Shown in pieces: positions 62,928-64,000 of a stretch of DNA of 64,000 nucleotides (within the stretch, counting starts at the first letter, position 1; every line of letters begins with the position of its first letter). Below the pieces are notes generated by a model that was given only the letters and a program-made list of their open reading frames with translations, was not told the origin of the DNA and ran no database searches. The position numbers were made by a program, and so were the translations under genes. The DNA is from Propionibacteriaceae bacterium (GTDB taxonomy: Bacteria > Actinomycetota > Actinomycetes > Propionibacteriales > Propionibacteriaceae): NCBI GenBank assembly GCA_017306015.1, contig JAFKJK010000013.1, positions 1-64,000 on the forward strand. The letters are read 5' to 3'.

Positions 62928-64000
62928 ATGACCGCAGCCAGCCACATCGACGACCTCGCCGGGTTCGTCACCGCGTCCCCGTCCAGCTACCACGCGGCGG
63001 CCGAGGTTGCCCGCAGGCTGGCGGACGCCGGCTTCACCGAGCAGGTCGAGACCGAGCCCTGGCAGCCCGAAGGTGCGCGCTACGTCGTCCGGGACGGTGC
63101 TGTGATCGCCTGGCGAACCCCGGCCAAAGTCGATGGCCCGGTCGGCTTTGCCGTCGTCGGCGCCCACACGGACTCGCCCGGATTCAAGCTGAAGCCGCAG
63201 GCCTCCGCCTTCGCGTACGGCTGGTCGCAGGCGGCGATGGAGGTCTACGGCGGCCCGCTGCTGAACTCGTGGCTCGACCGCGAGTTCGGCCTGGCCGGAC
63301 GGGTGGTGACCCGCAGCGGCGAGGTCAGGCTCGTCCGCACCGGCCCGTGGCTACGGATTCCGCAGGTCGCGCCGCATCTCGACCGCAGTGTCAACGACAA
63401 CCTGCACCTTGATCGGCAGGTGCACCTCAAGCCCGTCTACGGCACGGGCTCGGTCGACCTGCTGGCCGCGGTCGCCGGCCTGCTGGACATGCACGTCGAC
63501 GAGATCGACGGCCACGACCTCTTCGCGGCGGTGACCGAGGGGCCCGCAGTGATCGGTCTCGGCAACGAGTTCCTCGCCTCCGCCCGGCTGGACAACCTGT
63601 CCAGCGTCCACGCCGGGTTGGTCGGCCTGCTGGCCGCGGAACCGTCCGATCAGATTCAGGTGCTGGCGTGCTTCGACCACGAGGAGATCGGCTCCGACAC
63701 CCGCAGCGGTGCCGCCGGGCCGTTCCTGGAGACCGTCCTGGCGCGGACGGCCGACGCCCTCGGCTGGGGCACGGACGGCCTGGCGCGCGCCATCGCGTCC
63801 TCGTTCCTGGTGTCGGCGGACGCCGGCCACGCCCTGCACCCGAACTACCCGCAACTGCACGACCCGGACCACCGGCCGATCGCCAACGCGGGCCCGCTGC
63901 TGAAGGTGAACGCCAACCAGCGCTACACGACCGAAGGCCCGTCGGCCGCCCGCTGGCTGCGGGTCTGCCGAGCGGCCGGCGTCCCCATCCAGCCGTTCGT
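62928..64000 (+). CDS. M18 family aminopeptidase (cut by window edge)
   Basis: 357 complete codons to the window edge; GGAGGA before the ATG. Zinc ligands and catalytic residues of M18 are seen in VVGAHTDSPGFKLKP, CFDHEEIGSDT and HPNYPQLHDPDHRPIANAGP, with DRSVNDNLHLDRQ between. The enzyme is a large cytosolic homo-oligomer that removes N-terminal acidic or neutral residues. About 70 residues are missing at the C-terminus. Confidence 0.93.
   Translation, partial: MTAASHIDDLAGFVTASPSSYHAAAEVARRLADAGFTEQVETEPWQPEGARYVVRDGAVIAWRTPAKVDGPVGFAVVGAHTDSPGFKLKPQASAFAYGWSQAAMEVYGGPLLNSWLDREFGLAGRVVTRSGEVRLVRTGPWLRIPQVAPHLDRSVNDNLHLDRQVHLKPVYGTGSVDLLAAVAGLLDMHVDEIDGHDLFAAVTEGPAVIGLGNEFLASARLDNLSSVHAGLVGLLAAEPSDQIQVLACFDHEEIGSDTRSGAAGPFLETVLARTADALGWGTDGLARAIASSFLVSADAGHALHPNYPQLHDPDHRPIANAGPLLKVNANQRYTTEGPSAARWLRVCRAAGVPIQPF

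Overview
The window is high-GC DNA (around 70% by eye) from an actinomycete. The evidence is a mycothiol S-conjugate amidase, DUF4307 and DUF222/13E12-type proteins, a haemolysin III gene divergent from a short cis-prenyltransferase with a PhoH-like gene nearby (an order I recall from mycobacteria), frequent GTG starts and many 4-base ATGA/GTGA overlaps. Genus and family cannot be fixed from the sequence alone; Propionibacteriales would fit. No rRNA, tRNA, CRISPR array, prophage or transposase gene was seen. Both ends cut genes.

Layout. 1-488: end of a DUF222 protein. 990-6321: a TetR-regulated efflux operon (operator, TetR, membrane-fusion protein, ABC ATPase, FtsX-like permease). 6442-11266: BI-1 family membrane protein, NUDIX hydrolase, D12-type adenine methyltransferase, a lipoprotein and 3-methyladenine DNA glycosylase. 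11268-17345 (minus): a complete Mnh/Mrp Na+/H+ antiporter operon with fused A and B subunits, preceded by a long leader containing two related hairpins. 17988-24912: SRPBCC protein, LacI regulator, the three-gene AmmeMemoRadiSam cluster, a decayed gene, a secreted esterase, msrA and ung. 25033-33974: a tandem 77-bp repeat array, AI-2E-type permease, a DUF2089 pair, greA, mca, a thioredoxin-domain protein, haemolysin III and uppS. 33975-41458: subtilase, PhoH2-type protein, and a vanY-vanR-vanS-vanZ-like locus with three phased CTTAAG boxes in front. 41510-49579: methyltransferase-like protein, chitosanase, acetyl-CoA synthetase, a BrnT-like toxin-antitoxin pair, xseAB, ispH and a GNAT protein.

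The most interesting block is 49664-57812. It reads as one operon of seven genes: a urocanase-family hydratase, a DUF917 (thiohydantoin desulfurase family) protein, a histidine-ammonia-lyase homologue that lacks the serine needed to make the MIO cofactor, and a four-gene glycine-betaine-type ABC importer (ATPase, two permeases, lipoprotein). The combination fits import of ergothioneine (a histidine trimethylbetaine) and its breakdown through thiourocanate and a thiohydantoin, not ordinary histidine use. 57954-64000 holds ilvA, a small lipoprotein, a membrane protein, rmuC, a PH-like membrane protein and the start of an M18 aminopeptidase.

Two families of small dispersed repeats run through the intergenic spaces. 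Family A is a 30-bp inverted-repeat unit (TGAACC ... GGTTCA around a GGGGACAGGTAC core); 15 units lie at four sites, and at three gene ends its terminal TGA is the stop codon of the neighbouring gene. Family B is a roughly 77-bp unit (GGGAC ... GTCCC), with six copies at two sites.
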